Shown piece after piece: positions 1 through 7,701 of a stretch of 15,815 nucleotides of DNA (position 1 is its first letter; each line of letters starts with the position of its first letter). Source of the DNA: an uncultured Lachnospiraceae bacterium (lineage in GTDB: Bacteria; Bacillota; Clostridia; Lachnospirales; Lachnospiraceae); NCBI GenBank assembly GCA_902783735.1, contig CACZSE010000100.1, forward strand, positions 1-15,815. Reading direction: 5' to 3'. A program made the translations under genes and the position numbers. Below the pieces are notes generated by a model. That model ran no database searches. It was not told the origin of the DNA and saw only the letters and a list, made by a program, of their open reading frames with translations.

Positions 1-420
1 AAGAAGATCGAGGAGATGAGCGAGGACGGAACATTTGACGTACTTCCCAAGAAGGAAGTTATTCAGATAAGAAAAGAGTGGGATAAGCTTGAGAAGAACC
101 TTGGCGGTATCAAGGACATGACAAGGATCCCCGATGCTATATTTGTAGTAGATCCCAAGAAGGAAGCTATCTGCGTAAAGGAAGCTAAGGCTCTTGGCAT
201 CACACTTATCGGTATTGCAGATACAAACTGTGATCCCGAAGAACTTGATTATATCATCCCCGGAAATGATGACGCTATCAGAGCCGTAAAGCTCATCGTA
301 TCAAAGATGGCAGACGCTGTTATCGAAGCTAACCAGGGTGAGTCTGTTTACACAGAAGAAGAGGCAGCAGCAGATGCTTCTGAAGCTACCGATATCGAAG
401 AAGTAGCAGACGCAGAGTAA
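1..420 (+). CDS. rpsB: 30S ribosomal protein S2, C-terminal part (5' truncated)
   Basis: The frame is open from the first base of the window, so the gene starts upstream; about 139 C-terminal codons are visible. S2 is a small-subunit protein needed for binding of S1 and for initiation. Family signatures seen are [11 protein letters not shown], the [12 protein letters not shown] segment, [32 protein letters not shown] split across the Rossmann-like core, and an acidic tail rich in Glu and Ala (from about [10 protein letters not shown] to the end). Such acidic extensions are common in S2 of Firmicutes. An internal ATG at 16 is an ordinary methionine inside the protein, not a start. The gene ends 20 nt before tsf, the usual rpsB-tsf pairing, so both are probably one transcript from a promoter outside the window. 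Confidence 0.97.
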   Translation, partial: KKIEEMSEDGTFDVLPKKEVIQIRKEWDKLEKNLGGIKDMTRIPDAIFVVDPKKEAICVKEAKALGITLIGIADTNCDPEELDYIIPGNDDAIRAVKLIVSKMADAVIEANQGESVYTEEEAAADASEATDIEEVADAE

Positions 421-440
421 TTTGATAGGAGGATATAACA

Positions 441-1523
441 ATGGCTATTACAGCAGCAATGGTTAAAGAACTGCGTGAGATGTCAGGCGCAGGCATGATG
501 GATTGTAAGAAAGCACTTTCAGAGTGTGACGGAAATATGGACGAAGCTCTTGAGTTCCTTAAAAAGAGCGGTGCTGCAAAGGCAGTTAAGAAGGCCAGCC
601 GTATAGCAGCAGAAGGTATCTGCCGTACAGCCGTAGCAGACGGTAAGGCAGCAGTTGTTGAGGTTAACTCAGAGACAGACTTCGTTGCAAAGAACGAGAC
701 ATTCCAGGCATTTGTTGAGACAGTTGCAGCTCAGGCTCTTGACAGCGCATCTGCAGATGTGGATGATGCATTCATGGCTGAGACATGGAAAGACGATTCG
801 GCAAAGACTGTAAATGATGCACTTGTAGAAAAGATCGCTACAATAGGTGAGAAGCTGAGCATCAGAAGATTTAAGAAGATCGAAGCACCTATCGTTGTTG
901 ACTATATCCATGGCGGCGGCCGTATCGGTGTTATCCTCGGTGCAGAGGGATCTAAGAGCGACGCCGTAACAGAGGCTCTTAAGAACATTGCGATGCAGAT
1001 CGCAGCAATGAATCCTCAGTATGTAAGCAGAGATGACATTTCGGCAGACGAGATGGCTAAGCTTAAGGAGATCACGATCGACAGTGCTCTCAATGATCCT
1101 GCTTCACTTCCCAAGCCCATTCTTCAGAAGCTTCTTGACAAGGCTGTAAATGATAAGCTTTGGAGCGAAGAAGATCTTGCAGCATATGAGAAGGAAAAGA
1201 GCAACAAGTTCCTCTTCAACTTCCTTTCGGATGCAGCTAAGACAACACTTGCAGGACTTGCTATGGAAGGCAAGGCAGACTATGTAAATGACAAGATCTT
1301 CAGCGGTCTTGTAGACGGACGTATCTCTAAGCAGGTTAAGGAGATCAGCCTTCTCGATCAGGTTTATGTTAAAGCTGAAGACGGAAAGCAGACTGTTGCA
1401 GCTTACCTTAAGAGTGTAGCAGCAGATCTTAAGATCACAGGTTTTGTACGTTTCGAAACCGGTGAAGGCCTTGAGAAGAAGAACGAGGACTTCGCTGCAG
1501 AGGTTGCTGCTCAGCTCGGCTAA
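441..1523 (+). CDS. tsf: Translation elongation factor Ts, long form
   Basis: EF-Ts is the guanine nucleotide exchange factor that recycles EF-Tu-GDP in the cytoplasm. The start is fixed by AGGAGG at 427-432, 8 nt before ATG. Residues 1-44 form the UBA-like N-terminal domain (VKELREMSGAGMMDCKKAL), and TDFVAKN at 79-85 is the conserved EF-Tu contact motif. The core follows with IHGGGRIGVI (156-165), AMQIAAMNPQYVSRDDI (184-200) and the C-terminal EISLLDQVYVK (301-311). The protein is 360 residues, longer than E. coli EF-Ts (283). The additional residues fall mainly between about 212 and 282, in the region before the KIFSGLVDGRISKQ segment. The frame is intact and codon use is like that of rpsB, so this is a real insertion, not an error. 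It is co-transcribed with rpsB and ended by a strong terminator; pyrH, which often follows, is absent. Confidence 0.97.
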   Translation: MAITAAMVKELREMSGAGMMDCKKALSECDGNMDEALEFLKKSGAAKAVKKASRIAAEGICRTAVADGKAAVVEVNSETDFVAKNETFQAFVETVAAQALDSASADVDDAFMAETWKDDSAKTVNDALVEKIATIGEKLSIRRFKKIEAPIVVDYIHGGGRIGVILGAEGSKSDAVTEALKNIAMQIAAMNPQYVSRDDISADEMAKLKEITIDSALNDPASLPKPILQKLLDKAVNDKLWSEEDLAAYEKEKSNKFLFNFLSDAAKTTLAGLAMEGKADYVNDKIFSGLVDGRISKQVKEISLLDQVYVKAEDGKQTVAAYLKSVAADLKITGFVRFETGEGLEKKNEDFAAEVAAQLG

Positions 1524-1557
1524 GCAAGATCTCTTATATAGAGTAACAGAATGATCG

Positions 1558-1604
1558 GCAGGAATATCCGATATGATGAAAATATCTGATATTCCTGCTT
1601 TTTT
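1558..1604 (+). terminator. Intrinsic terminator after tsf
   Basis: A 17-bp stem (1558-1574 with 1582-1598, one mismatch) encloses a 7-nt loop and is followed directly by six T residues (1599-1604). It ends the rpsB-tsf unit and isolates it from the chemoreceptor gene. Confidence 0.93.
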
Positions 1605-1618
1605 ATTGTTTAAAAACA

Positions 1619-1648
1619 GTGACAGTCATAAGCGCCCGGTGATATAAT
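1619..1648 (+). promoter_or_regulatory. Predicted promoter of the chemoreceptor gene
   Basis: GTGACA (1619-1624, 5 of 6 to the -35 consensus) and a perfect TATAAT (1643-1648) are separated by 18 bp. It lies just after the tsf terminator and about 100 nt before the chosen start codon, leaving a leader of roughly 95 nt. Confidence 0.6.
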
Positions 1649-1751
1649 AAATTATGTATAGGGTTACATATTTGATCATAAAGACTAAATTGTCAGATAT
1701 TCAGATCAAATAAGCCGGTAAATGATCAGAGTTTCATGGAGGCAGGGGTAT

Positions 1752-3800
1752 ATGATGACTTTTTGGATCGTAATTGCAATTATCGAATGTCTGGTGATCA
1801 TAGGCGGGGTTGCTGTTTTTTTCATAAGAAAAAGAAAACAGGCCAACATGGCAGAAAATGCCCAGCAGATCGTCAAAGGAAAGCTTAATATCGACGACAT
1901 TGCCGTAAGCAGCAACAAAAATGATCTTGATGTTATGGCTTCAGGCCTGAATCTTATTAAGTCAAATCTGTTAACTTTCATTGAATCTACCAAACAGAAT
2001 ACGGTAGTTATTTCGGATGCGGTGGAAAGACTCACGGCAAGCATGAAGGCCAATCAGCTCGGTACCGAACAGATCGCAAGAAATACCATGAGCGTTGAGG
2101 AAAAGACTACCGAGCAGTTAGACATGGTACAGGATAACATGGCTGTCATAGAATCAAATTCCGCACAGCTCGATGAGATCAGCAATTATGTTTTAAACAT
2201 AAAGCAGATGCTTGAGGAGATGACAAAGATCAGTCATACGGGCATAAGTGATCTTGAAGGATATGCTCGACAGATGGATTTTGTATCCAAGGATCTGAAC
2301 AATATCAATGATACATTAAACCAGTTTAATGAGCAGATCAAAAATGTATATACTGTCGGTGATTTTATAGTTGGCATAAGCAACCAGCTTAAGCTTTTGT
2401 CATTTAATGCTTCCATTGAGGCGGCAAGAGCAGGACAGGCAGGAAAAGGATTTGCGGTAGTTGCCGATGAGATGACTCAGATGTCAGAGCAGACAAAGGA
2501 AGGCATGGACAGGATCAGTTCCATCCTTGCCGATATCATGCACAGCAGTTCATCTGTAACATCCAGCATCGTAAAATGTACCGAGACTTTCAATACCAGT
2601 AAACAGGCTTTTTCTGAAGTGAACAAATCCTTCAGGACGATAAACCGGAACACTTCGGATATACAAAATAAGATAATTGAGATGAACTCAATGTTTGACG
2701 TCATGGAAGGCAATGCCGAACATTCTAAGGACATTGCGGTTAAGCTTTACGATGCGGCTCATGATATAAATGAGATGACAGGAGAGATCGCAAGCGTATC
2801 TCAGGAGGTAACGGCCGAAGCGACCATGATCGGTGAGAACACCATGGCTCTTGACGGCATGTTATCGGGCATACAGAAGCTTTTGCTGAGGTTCGATACA
2901 GGAGTGCTTCCTACATATACAAAGCATGAAAAAAAGATAAAGATCGCCATGCTCAGCATGTACGACAACGATTTCTGGTACGGAGTTAAGAGAGGTGCCA
3001 ATTATGCCCTCAAGGAACTGGAAAGCTTCAATGCCCTTGTAAGATTTATTCCGCTCTTACCCGGGAAAGGCGATTTTGATGAAATGGTAAGAAACAATAT
3101 AAAGAGTCTCATAAATGAGGACTTTGATGCCATCATTTATCCCGGATTTTTGGGAGGAGTGGATCAGGTACTCGATCAGGCAAGATCCAAAGGCATAAAG
3201 CTCATGACCTTTAACTGCGATTGTAATGATACTTCGAAGAGAGTTGCATGTGTTAAATCGGACTCTGTCTCTCAGGGTGAGATGGCTGCCAAGGCAGCAG
3301 CTGATCTTATTTCCAAGACCGGAACCGTGGGAATACTCATGGGCAATCCCACTGTTATAGGAAATGTTGAAAGAAAACGCGGATTTGCCGATGCGATCGC
3401 CAAATATAAAGCCATAAAGGTTGCGGGTGAAGTAACTGTTTTGGATGACGGTGAGGACGTTTACAAAAAGACTAAAGACTGGCTTCAGAAAAATAAGGAC
3501 ATACAGGTGCTGTTCCTTACAAACGGATTTCCTGAAGATGCGGCGCGCGCCGTTGTTGACGCAGGTGCAAAAGGAAAGACAAAGGTCGTTGGTTTCGATC
3601 TGACACCTGCATTGTTCCCGTATATTAAGAACGGTGTCATCGGTACGATCATAAGTCAGGATTCATTCGGACAGGGACATGATCCGATAGTTCTCATGTA
3701 CAATTATCTTGTGGACAAGAAGCCGTTTGAAAATGATACCATTTCATGCAGGGCAAGTGTGGCAAATGCATCAAATATCGATGATCTTATAGAGGGATAG
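1752..3800 (+). CDS. Methyl-accepting chemotaxis protein with C-terminal periplasmic-binding-protein-like domain
   Basis: ATG 1752 is preferred over the in-frame ATG 1722 because GGAGG (1738-1742) sits 9 nt upstream; ATG 1755 is an alternative. The 682-residue product has one membrane helix near residues 4-24, then RKRKQ, which by the positive-inside rule places the rest in the cytoplasm. Residues about 30-85 (AQQIVKGKLN to SGLNLIKSNLLTFI) resemble a HAMP domain. Long helical arms lead to the conserved signalling tip at about 211-241 (LLSFNASIEAARAG, GKGFAVVADEM). From about 395 to the end is a type I sugar-binding fold of the RbsB/LacI-effector kind: KIKIAMLSMYDNDFWYGVKR, DAIIYPGF, GNVERKRGFADAI, KVVGFDLTPALF. 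I see no signal peptide and no periplasmic loop. It presumably reports on an intracellular ligand to CheA; the ligand cannot be read from the sequence. It is a monocistronic unit with no transporter or che gene nearby. Confidence 0.9.
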   Translation: MMTFWIVIAIIECLVIIGGVAVFFIRKRKQANMAENAQQIVKGKLNIDDIAVSSNKNDLDVMASGLNLIKSNLLTFIESTKQNTVVISDAVERLTASMKANQLGTEQIARNTMSVEEKTTEQLDMVQDNMAVIESNSAQLDEISNYVLNIKQMLEEMTKISHTGISDLEGYARQMDFVSKDLNNINDTLNQFNEQIKNVYTVGDFIVGISNQLKLLSFNASIEAARAGQAGKGFAVVADEMTQMSEQTKEGMDRISSILADIMHSSSSVTSSIVKCTETFNTSKQAFSEVNKSFRTINRNTSDIQNKIIEMNSMFDVMEGNAEHSKDIAVKLYDAAHDINEMTGEIASVSQEVTAEATMIGENTMALDGMLSGIQKLLLRFDTGVLPTYTKHEKKIKIAMLSMYDNDFWYGVKRGANYALKELESFNALVRFIPLLPGKGDFDEMVRNNIKSLINEDFDAIIYPGFLGGVDQVLDQARSKGIKLMTFNCDCNDTSKRVACVKSDSVSQGEMAAKAAADLISKTGTVGILMGNPTVIGNVERKRGFADAIAKYKAIKVAGEVTVLDDGEDVYKKTKDWLQKNKDIQVLFLTNGFPEDAARAVVDAGAKGKTKVVGFDLTPALFPYIKNGVIGTIISQDSFGQGHDPIVLMYNYLVDKKPFENDTISCRASVANASNIDDLIEG

Positions 3801-3805
3801 ATACG

Positions 3806-3848
3806 ACAGGAAGCCTTTAGGGGCTTCCTGTTTCCTTAAATTTTTATA
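3806..3848 (+). terminator. Intrinsic terminator after the chemoreceptor gene
   Basis: A perfect 10-bp stem (ACAGGAAGCC 3806-3815 with 3822-3831) has a 6-nt loop and is followed by an interrupted T-rich tail (TTTCCTTAAATTTTT). It begins 5 nt after the stop codon. Confidence 0.85.
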
Positions 3849-3855
3849 AAAGTGC

Positions 3856-3885
3856 TTGATTTTTAGAAATTTTGGTTTATATTAT
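3856..3885 (+). promoter_or_regulatory. Predicted rho promoter
   Basis: TTGATT (3856-3861) is followed after 16 bp by TATATT (3878-3883) or after 18 bp by TATTAT (3880-3885). Transcription from here would give a leader of about 70 nt containing two small hairpins (3902-3914 and 3923-3936). Confidence 0.45.
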
Positions 3886-3962
3886 TAAGAGTAATTCATA
3901 TCAGACATGGTCTGTATTCATTACAACATTCGTTGTGTAATTTCCGATTGATGAGGTATTAT

Positions 3963-5441
3963 ATGAGAGAAAAATATGAAACACTTGCTTTGGTCGATCT
4001 TAAAGCGATCGCTAAGAGCAGGGGCATTAAAGGCACTTCAAGCATGAGAAAAGAAGAAGTGATAAATGCCATGGTAGAGCTGGATGAGAAAGAAAAACAG
4101 CAAAGTGAAGCATCTAAAAATGTAAAGGCTTCAGAAGACAATGTACAGGCTGAGAGTTCTTCGGAAGGTGAAGAACAGGAACTGTCTGAACACGAGAGAG
4201 CCGTTATTTCAAAGACTGCGATAATAAAAGCCATAGAAGAGGAGACTCCCGAGCAGCGTGCGGTCCGTCAGGAGCAGCGCGATAAGGAAAAGGAAGCGGT
4301 CATAAATGAATTGGACAGCGGTATCACCGCAGAGGGTATTCTTGAGATCATGCCCGACGGCTTTGGATTCATAAGATCGCACAATTATCTTCCGGGCGAA
4401 AACGATGTATATGTGGCACCCAGCCAGATAAGAAGATTCAGCATGAAGACGGGCGATATCATCATGGGAAATACCCGTATAAAATCTCCTGCCGAAAAGT
4501 TTGCCGCATTATTGTATGTTAAGAGCATTAACGGTCAGGCGCCGGAGATTGCTTCAAAGAGAACAAACTTTGAAGACATGACTCCTGTTTTCCCCAACGA
4601 AAAGCTTTCGCTTGAGGCTCCCGGAGCATCGGTAGCGATGCGTATCATGGATGTTGTCAGTCCTGTCGGTAAGGGACAGCGTGGCATGATCGTATCTCCG
4701 CCCAAAGCCGGAAAGACAACTTTATTAAAGGAAGTAGCCAAGTCTGTTCTCAAGAACAATCCCGAGATACATATGATCATCCTTCTTATCGATGAGCGTC
4801 CCGAGGAAGTAACAGACATAAAAGAAGCGATCCGTGGTACAAATGTTGAAGTGATCTATTCTACATTCGACGAACTGCCCGATCATCACAGACGTGTTGC
4901 GGAGATGGTCATAGAAAGAGCGAAACGTCTTGTTGAACAAAAAGAGGATGTAATGATCCTTCTCGATTCAATAACAAGACTCACAAGAGCCTACAACATG
5001 ACGGTTCCGCCGAGCGGACGTACACTGTCGGGTGGTCTTGATCCCGCGGCTTTACACATGCCGAAGAGATTTTTCGGTGCCGCAAGAAATATGCGCGAGG
5101 GAGGAAGCCTTACAGTGCTTGCTACAGCGCTTGTAGATACAGGATCAAAGATGGACGATGTTGTCTACGAGGAATTCAAAGGAACCGGTAACATGGAACT
5201 CGTGCTTGACAGAAAACTTTCGGAGAAGAGAGTATTCCCTGCAATAGACATTCCGAAGTCGGGAACAAGAAGAGAAGATCTGCTTCTTACAAGGGATGAA
5301 CTCGAGGCTGTCAATATCATGAGAAGAGCATTCAATTCCATGAAAGCAGATGAGGCTGTTGATAAGGTCATCGACCTGTTTGCCCATACAAAGAATAATG
5401 CAGAGTTCTGTCAGATGATGAAAAAGATCAGGATTATTTAA
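3963..5441 (+). CDS. rho: Transcription termination factor Rho
   Basis: Rho is a hexameric RNA helicase that loads on untranslated RNA and dislodges RNA polymerase. ATG 3963 is chosen because GAGGT (3953-3957) lies 5 nt upstream and [21 protein letters not shown] matches the usual Rho N-terminal helix; upstream TTG 3933 and ATG 3951 would add residues foreign to the family. The product has 492 residues. An N-terminal SAP-like helical segment (1-40) is followed by a charged, low-complexity insert (about 42-110). The cold-shock RNA-binding domain has RNP1 GFGFIR at 133-138. The ATPase core shows Walker A PPKAGKT (246-252), [11 protein letters not shown] (275-285), Walker [10 protein letters not shown] (331-339), the Q-loop region SGGLDPAAL (356-364) and the R-loop KSGTRRE (432-438). 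All catalytic motifs are intact. E. coli Rho is 419 residues, so the linker insert accounts for most of the extra length. It stands immediately upstream of rpmE, as in many Firmicutes. Confidence 0.97.
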   Translation: MREKYETLALVDLKAIAKSRGIKGTSSMRKEEVINAMVELDEKEKQQSEASKNVKASEDNVQAESSSEGEEQELSEHERAVISKTAIIKAIEEETPEQRAVRQEQRDKEKEAVINELDSGITAEGILEIMPDGFGFIRSHNYLPGENDVYVAPSQIRRFSMKTGDIIMGNTRIKSPAEKFAALLYVKSINGQAPEIASKRTNFEDMTPVFPNEKLSLEAPGASVAMRIMDVVSPVGKGQRGMIVSPPKAGKTTLLKEVAKSVLKNNPEIHMIILLIDERPEEVTDIKEAIRGTNVEVIYSTFDELPDHHRRVAEMVIERAKRLVEQKEDVMILLDSITRLTRAYNMTVPPSGRTLSGGLDPAALHMPKRFFGAARNMREGGSLTVLATALVDTGSKMDDVVYEEFKGTGNMELVLDRKLSEKRVFPAIDIPKSGTRREDLLLTRDELEAVNIMRRAFNSMKADEAVDKVIDLFAHTKNNAEFCQMMKKIRII

Positions 5442-5449
5442 TTTGGGTA

Positions 5450-5478
5450 TTGCCTTGCAGATATCGCTATGATATAAT
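5450..5478 (+). promoter_or_regulatory. Predicted rpmE promoter with extended -10
   Basis: TTGCCT (5450-5455) and a perfect TATAAT (5473-5478) are separated by 17 bp, with TG one base before the -10 (5470-5471), an extended -10 element. The predicted start near 5485 falls inside the palindrome at 5483-5503. Confidence 0.65.
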
Positions 5479-5482
5479 AACA

Positions 5483-5503
5483 ACGCTGTTTGTAAAACAG
5501 CGT
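5483..5503. promoter_or_regulatory. Perfect palindrome at the predicted rpmE transcription start
   Basis: ACGCTGTTT (5483-5491) and AAACAGCGT (5495-5503) form a perfect 9-bp inverted repeat around GTA. There is no T-tract after it, so it is not a terminator. It could be an operator overlapping +1, or a 5'-terminal RNA hairpin, possibly part of an autoregulatory L31 leader; such leaders are known for rpmE in several phyla, but I cannot match this one to a covariance model. Confidence 0.55.
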
Positions 5504-5545
5504 GGATGAGAACGATACAAAACATTGATATAGAGAGGTGAAATC

Positions 5546-5746
5546 ATGAAAGAAGGAATACATCCTGAGTACTATCAGGCAACCGTAACCTGCAACTGCG
5601 GAAACACTTTTGTAACAGGTTCTACAAAGCCGGAGATCCACGTTGAAGTATGTTCAAAGTGCCATTCATTCTACACAGGTCAGCAGAAGGGTGCAAGAAC
5701 TGACGGACGTATCGATAAGTTCAACAAGAAATACGGCGTTAAGTAG
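5546..5746 (+). CDS. rpmE: 50S ribosomal protein L31, zinc-binding type
   Basis: A 66-residue ribosomal protein of the large subunit, located at the intersubunit bridge. It begins [19 protein letters not shown] and ends with [18 protein letters not shown], both typical of bL31. Four cysteines, C16, C18, C36 and C39, form the zinc site of the C+ type; the zinc-free paralogue ykzE/rpmE2 lacks these. The start follows GAGAGGTGA, a strong ribosome-binding site about 5 nt upstream. It has its own promoter about 70 nt upstream, within 40 nt of the rho stop, and a terminator downstream, so it is probably regulated separately from rho. Confidence 0.97.
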   Translation: MKEGIHPEYYQATVTCNCGNTFVTGSTKPEIHVEVCSKCHSFYTGQQKGARTDGRIDKFNKKYGVK

Positions 5747-5776
5747 ATTTTTAACAATTTGCTGCAAAGACTATCT

Positions 5777-5820
5777 AAGGTTGAGGTTACATATAATCTC
5801 AACCTTTTACATTATTATTT
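5777..5820 (+). terminator. Intrinsic terminator or attenuator between rpmE and the DUF1385 gene
   Basis: A 12-bp stem (5777-5788 with 5795-5806, one G-T pair) has a 6-nt loop (ACATAT) and a T-rich tail. It lies only about 15-27 nt before the next gene, and I see no good promoter between, so some read-through is likely. Confidence 0.82.
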
Positions 5821-5834
5821 AAGGAAAAATACAT

Positions 5835-6785
5835 ATGAAGAAAAAAGTATGTAACTCGGGGATAGGCGGACAGGCTGTCCTTGAAGGAGTCATGATGAAG
5901 AATAAAGAGGCATATGCCATAGCGGTCAGAAAGGCTGACGGAGACATAGACCTCGAGATCACCGAGTATCACGGTGTCATGCACGGAAGCGTGTTAACTA
6001 AGATCCCTTTTATCAGAGGAGTGTTTAACTTTGCCGACTCATTCATATTGGGTATGAGATCGATCAATCATTCTTCGGAATTTTACATGGAAGAAGAGGA
6101 TACTCCGACTGCTTTCGATCGTTTTTTGGCGAAGGTCTTTAAAGATAAAGCAGAAAAGATCGCTTCAGGCTTTACCATCGTTCTTTCGATACTTATAGCC
6201 ATGGGACTGTTTATCTTTCTTCCGTATTATCTTTCATCGATATTTGAGAGATATATCATGAACTCATCTGTGCTTGCGCTTATAGAGGGACTTGTAAGAC
6301 TGGTCATTTTTTTACTTTATATTGTACTCATTACAATGTTAAAGGACATAAAACGTCTTTACATGTATCACGGAGCGGAGCATAAATGCATCAATTGTCT
6401 TGAGCATGGTCATGAACTCACGGTTGAAAATGTCCGTAAGGCATCCAGACTTCATAAACGTTGCGGGACCAGTTTTCTTCTTATAGTCATGGTCATAAGC
6501 ATTATCCTCTTTATGTTCATCAAAGTGGACAATCCCGCACTGCGAATTGTTTTCAGACTTTTACTCATACCTGTTATAGCGGGGATTTCCTATGAGTTTA
6601 TCAGATTTGCCGGCAGACACGACAATATATTGGTAAATATCCTTTCGGCTCCCGGCATGATGCTGCAGCTTCTTACCACAAAAGAACCCGATGATGATAT
6701 GATCGAAGTTGCCATAAAATCTGTTGAAGGAGTATTTGACTGGAAGGATTTTCTTGATCAGAATTTCGATGAAGCACAAGCTTGA
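5835..6785 (+). CDS. DUF1385 (YqhQ-like) integral membrane protein
   Basis: The 316-residue product belongs to the DUF1385 family, represented by B. subtilis YqhQ; a firm biochemical role is not known to me. It opens with the family signature IGGQAVLEGVMMK (10-22). Four hydrophobic segments lie near 112-136, 146-169, 212-230 and 237-258. Between the second and third is a conserved His/Cys-rich stretch, YHGAEHKCINCLEHG (178-192) followed by LHKRCGTSF (206-214). H179, H183, C185, C188, H207 and C210 could bind a metal; this is an inference. The C-terminal PGMMLQ (273-278) and EVAIKSVE segments are also typical. The start has AAGGA at 5821-5825, 9 nt upstream. It heads the DUF1385-prmC-prfA cluster, an arrangement recurrent in Clostridia, and probably relies on read-through from rpmE. 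Confidence 0.92.
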   Translation: MKKKVCNSGIGGQAVLEGVMMKNKEAYAIAVRKADGDIDLEITEYHGVMHGSVLTKIPFIRGVFNFADSFILGMRSINHSSEFYMEEEDTPTAFDRFLAKVFKDKAEKIASGFTIVLSILIAMGLFIFLPYYLSSIFERYIMNSSVLALIEGLVRLVIFLLYIVLITMLKDIKRLYMYHGAEHKCINCLEHGHELTVENVRKASRLHKRCGTSFLLIVMVISIILFMFIKVDNPALRIVFRLLLIPVIAGISYEFIRFAGRHDNILVNILSAPGMMLQLLTTKEPDDDMIEVAIKSVEGVFDWKDFLDQNFDEAQA

Positions 6786-6809
6786 GACATATGTCGGAAA
6801 GGTTAGCAT

Positions 6810-7700
6810 ATGACCAGAAGAGAAGCTTATGACATAGGTGTGGAACAATTGGAGGCTGAAGGCATTGAAAATGCCGATTGCGATATAAGGATATTGCTTG
6901 AGGACCTTTGCGGCGTTGACAGAGAAGAACTGTTTTTACAGGGCGATAAGATCATATCAAGAAGAGAATCCGAGATATTCATGAATGCCGTCACCAGACG
7001 CCTGGGCCATTATCCGGTTCAGTATATCACCGGCAAGCAGGAGTTTATGGGATTAACTTTTTCGGTTAATCAGAATGTACTCATCCCAAGGATGGATACA
7101 GAGATCCTTGTTGAGGAGGTTCTTAAAGAACTCGACGACGGCAGCAGGATACTTGACATGTGTACCGGAAGCGGCTGCATATTATTGAGCCTTCTTTATT
7201 ATTCAAATGACTGTGAGGGCGTGGGTGTCGACATTTCCGAGGAAGCTCTTGATGTGGCGAAGGACAATGCCGGAAGACTCATACTTGACGATACATTTGA
7301 CATACTCTTTAAAACAGGTGGCCTTGGAAAAAAGCACCTCGAAGAAGATAAGATAGAATTTATACAGAGCAATCTGTTCAATGATGTCAGAGGAAAATTT
7401 GACATAATAGTTTCGAACCCTCCCTATATAAGAAGTGACGTTATACCGACACTCATGGAAGAGGTAAGAGACTATGAACCATTACTTGCCCTTGACGGGA
7501 AAGAGGATGGTCTGCATTTTTACAGAGAGATCATTAAGAAAAGTCCGCAGTATCTTAACGGAGGCGGAAAACTTTTCTTTGAAATAGGTTACGATCAGGC
7601 AGAACCCGTGATCGCACTCATGGAAGAGGCGGGTTTTAAGGACGTGACGGTTGTACAGGATTACGCCCATTTAGACAGAGTGGTGTGGGGAAGGATATAA
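6810..7700 (+). CDS. prmC: Peptide chain release factor N5-glutamine methyltransferase
   Basis: PrmC (HemK) uses S-adenosylmethionine to methylate the glutamine of the GGQ motif in release factors, raising termination efficiency. The 296-residue protein has an N-terminal helical substrate-docking domain (about 1-75) and a Rossmann methyltransferase domain. [12 protein letters not shown] (71-82) and VLIPRMDTE (90-98) are family hallmarks. The SAM motif is LDMCTGSGC (115-123) and the catalytic NPPY is at 203-206, followed by IRSD. A somewhat long loop (about 155-183) precedes the acidic QSNLF strand. The gene begins 24 nt after the DUF1385 gene and ends 1 nt before the prfA start, so translation is probably coupled with the gene for its substrate. 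Confidence 0.97.
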   Translation: MTRREAYDIGVEQLEAEGIENADCDIRILLEDLCGVDREELFLQGDKIISRRESEIFMNAVTRRLGHYPVQYITGKQEFMGLTFSVNQNVLIPRMDTEILVEEVLKELDDGSRILDMCTGSGCILLSLLYYSNDCEGVGVDISEEALDVAKDNAGRLILDDTFDILFKTGGLGKKHLEEDKIEFIQSNLFNDVRGKFDIIVSNPPYIRSDVIPTLMEEVRDYEPLLALDGKEDGLHFYREIIKKSPQYLNGGGKLFFEIGYDQAEPVIALMEEAGFKDVTVVQDYAHLDRVVWGRI

Positions 7701-7701
7701 G

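Noticed and set aside
1714..1721. GCCGGTAA, one mismatch to the flagellar sigma-28 -10 consensus GCCGATAA, just before the chemoreceptor start
   Set aside because: The expected TAAA -35 at 15 nt upstream is absent (AGAT there), while a better housekeeping promoter lies at 1619-1648.
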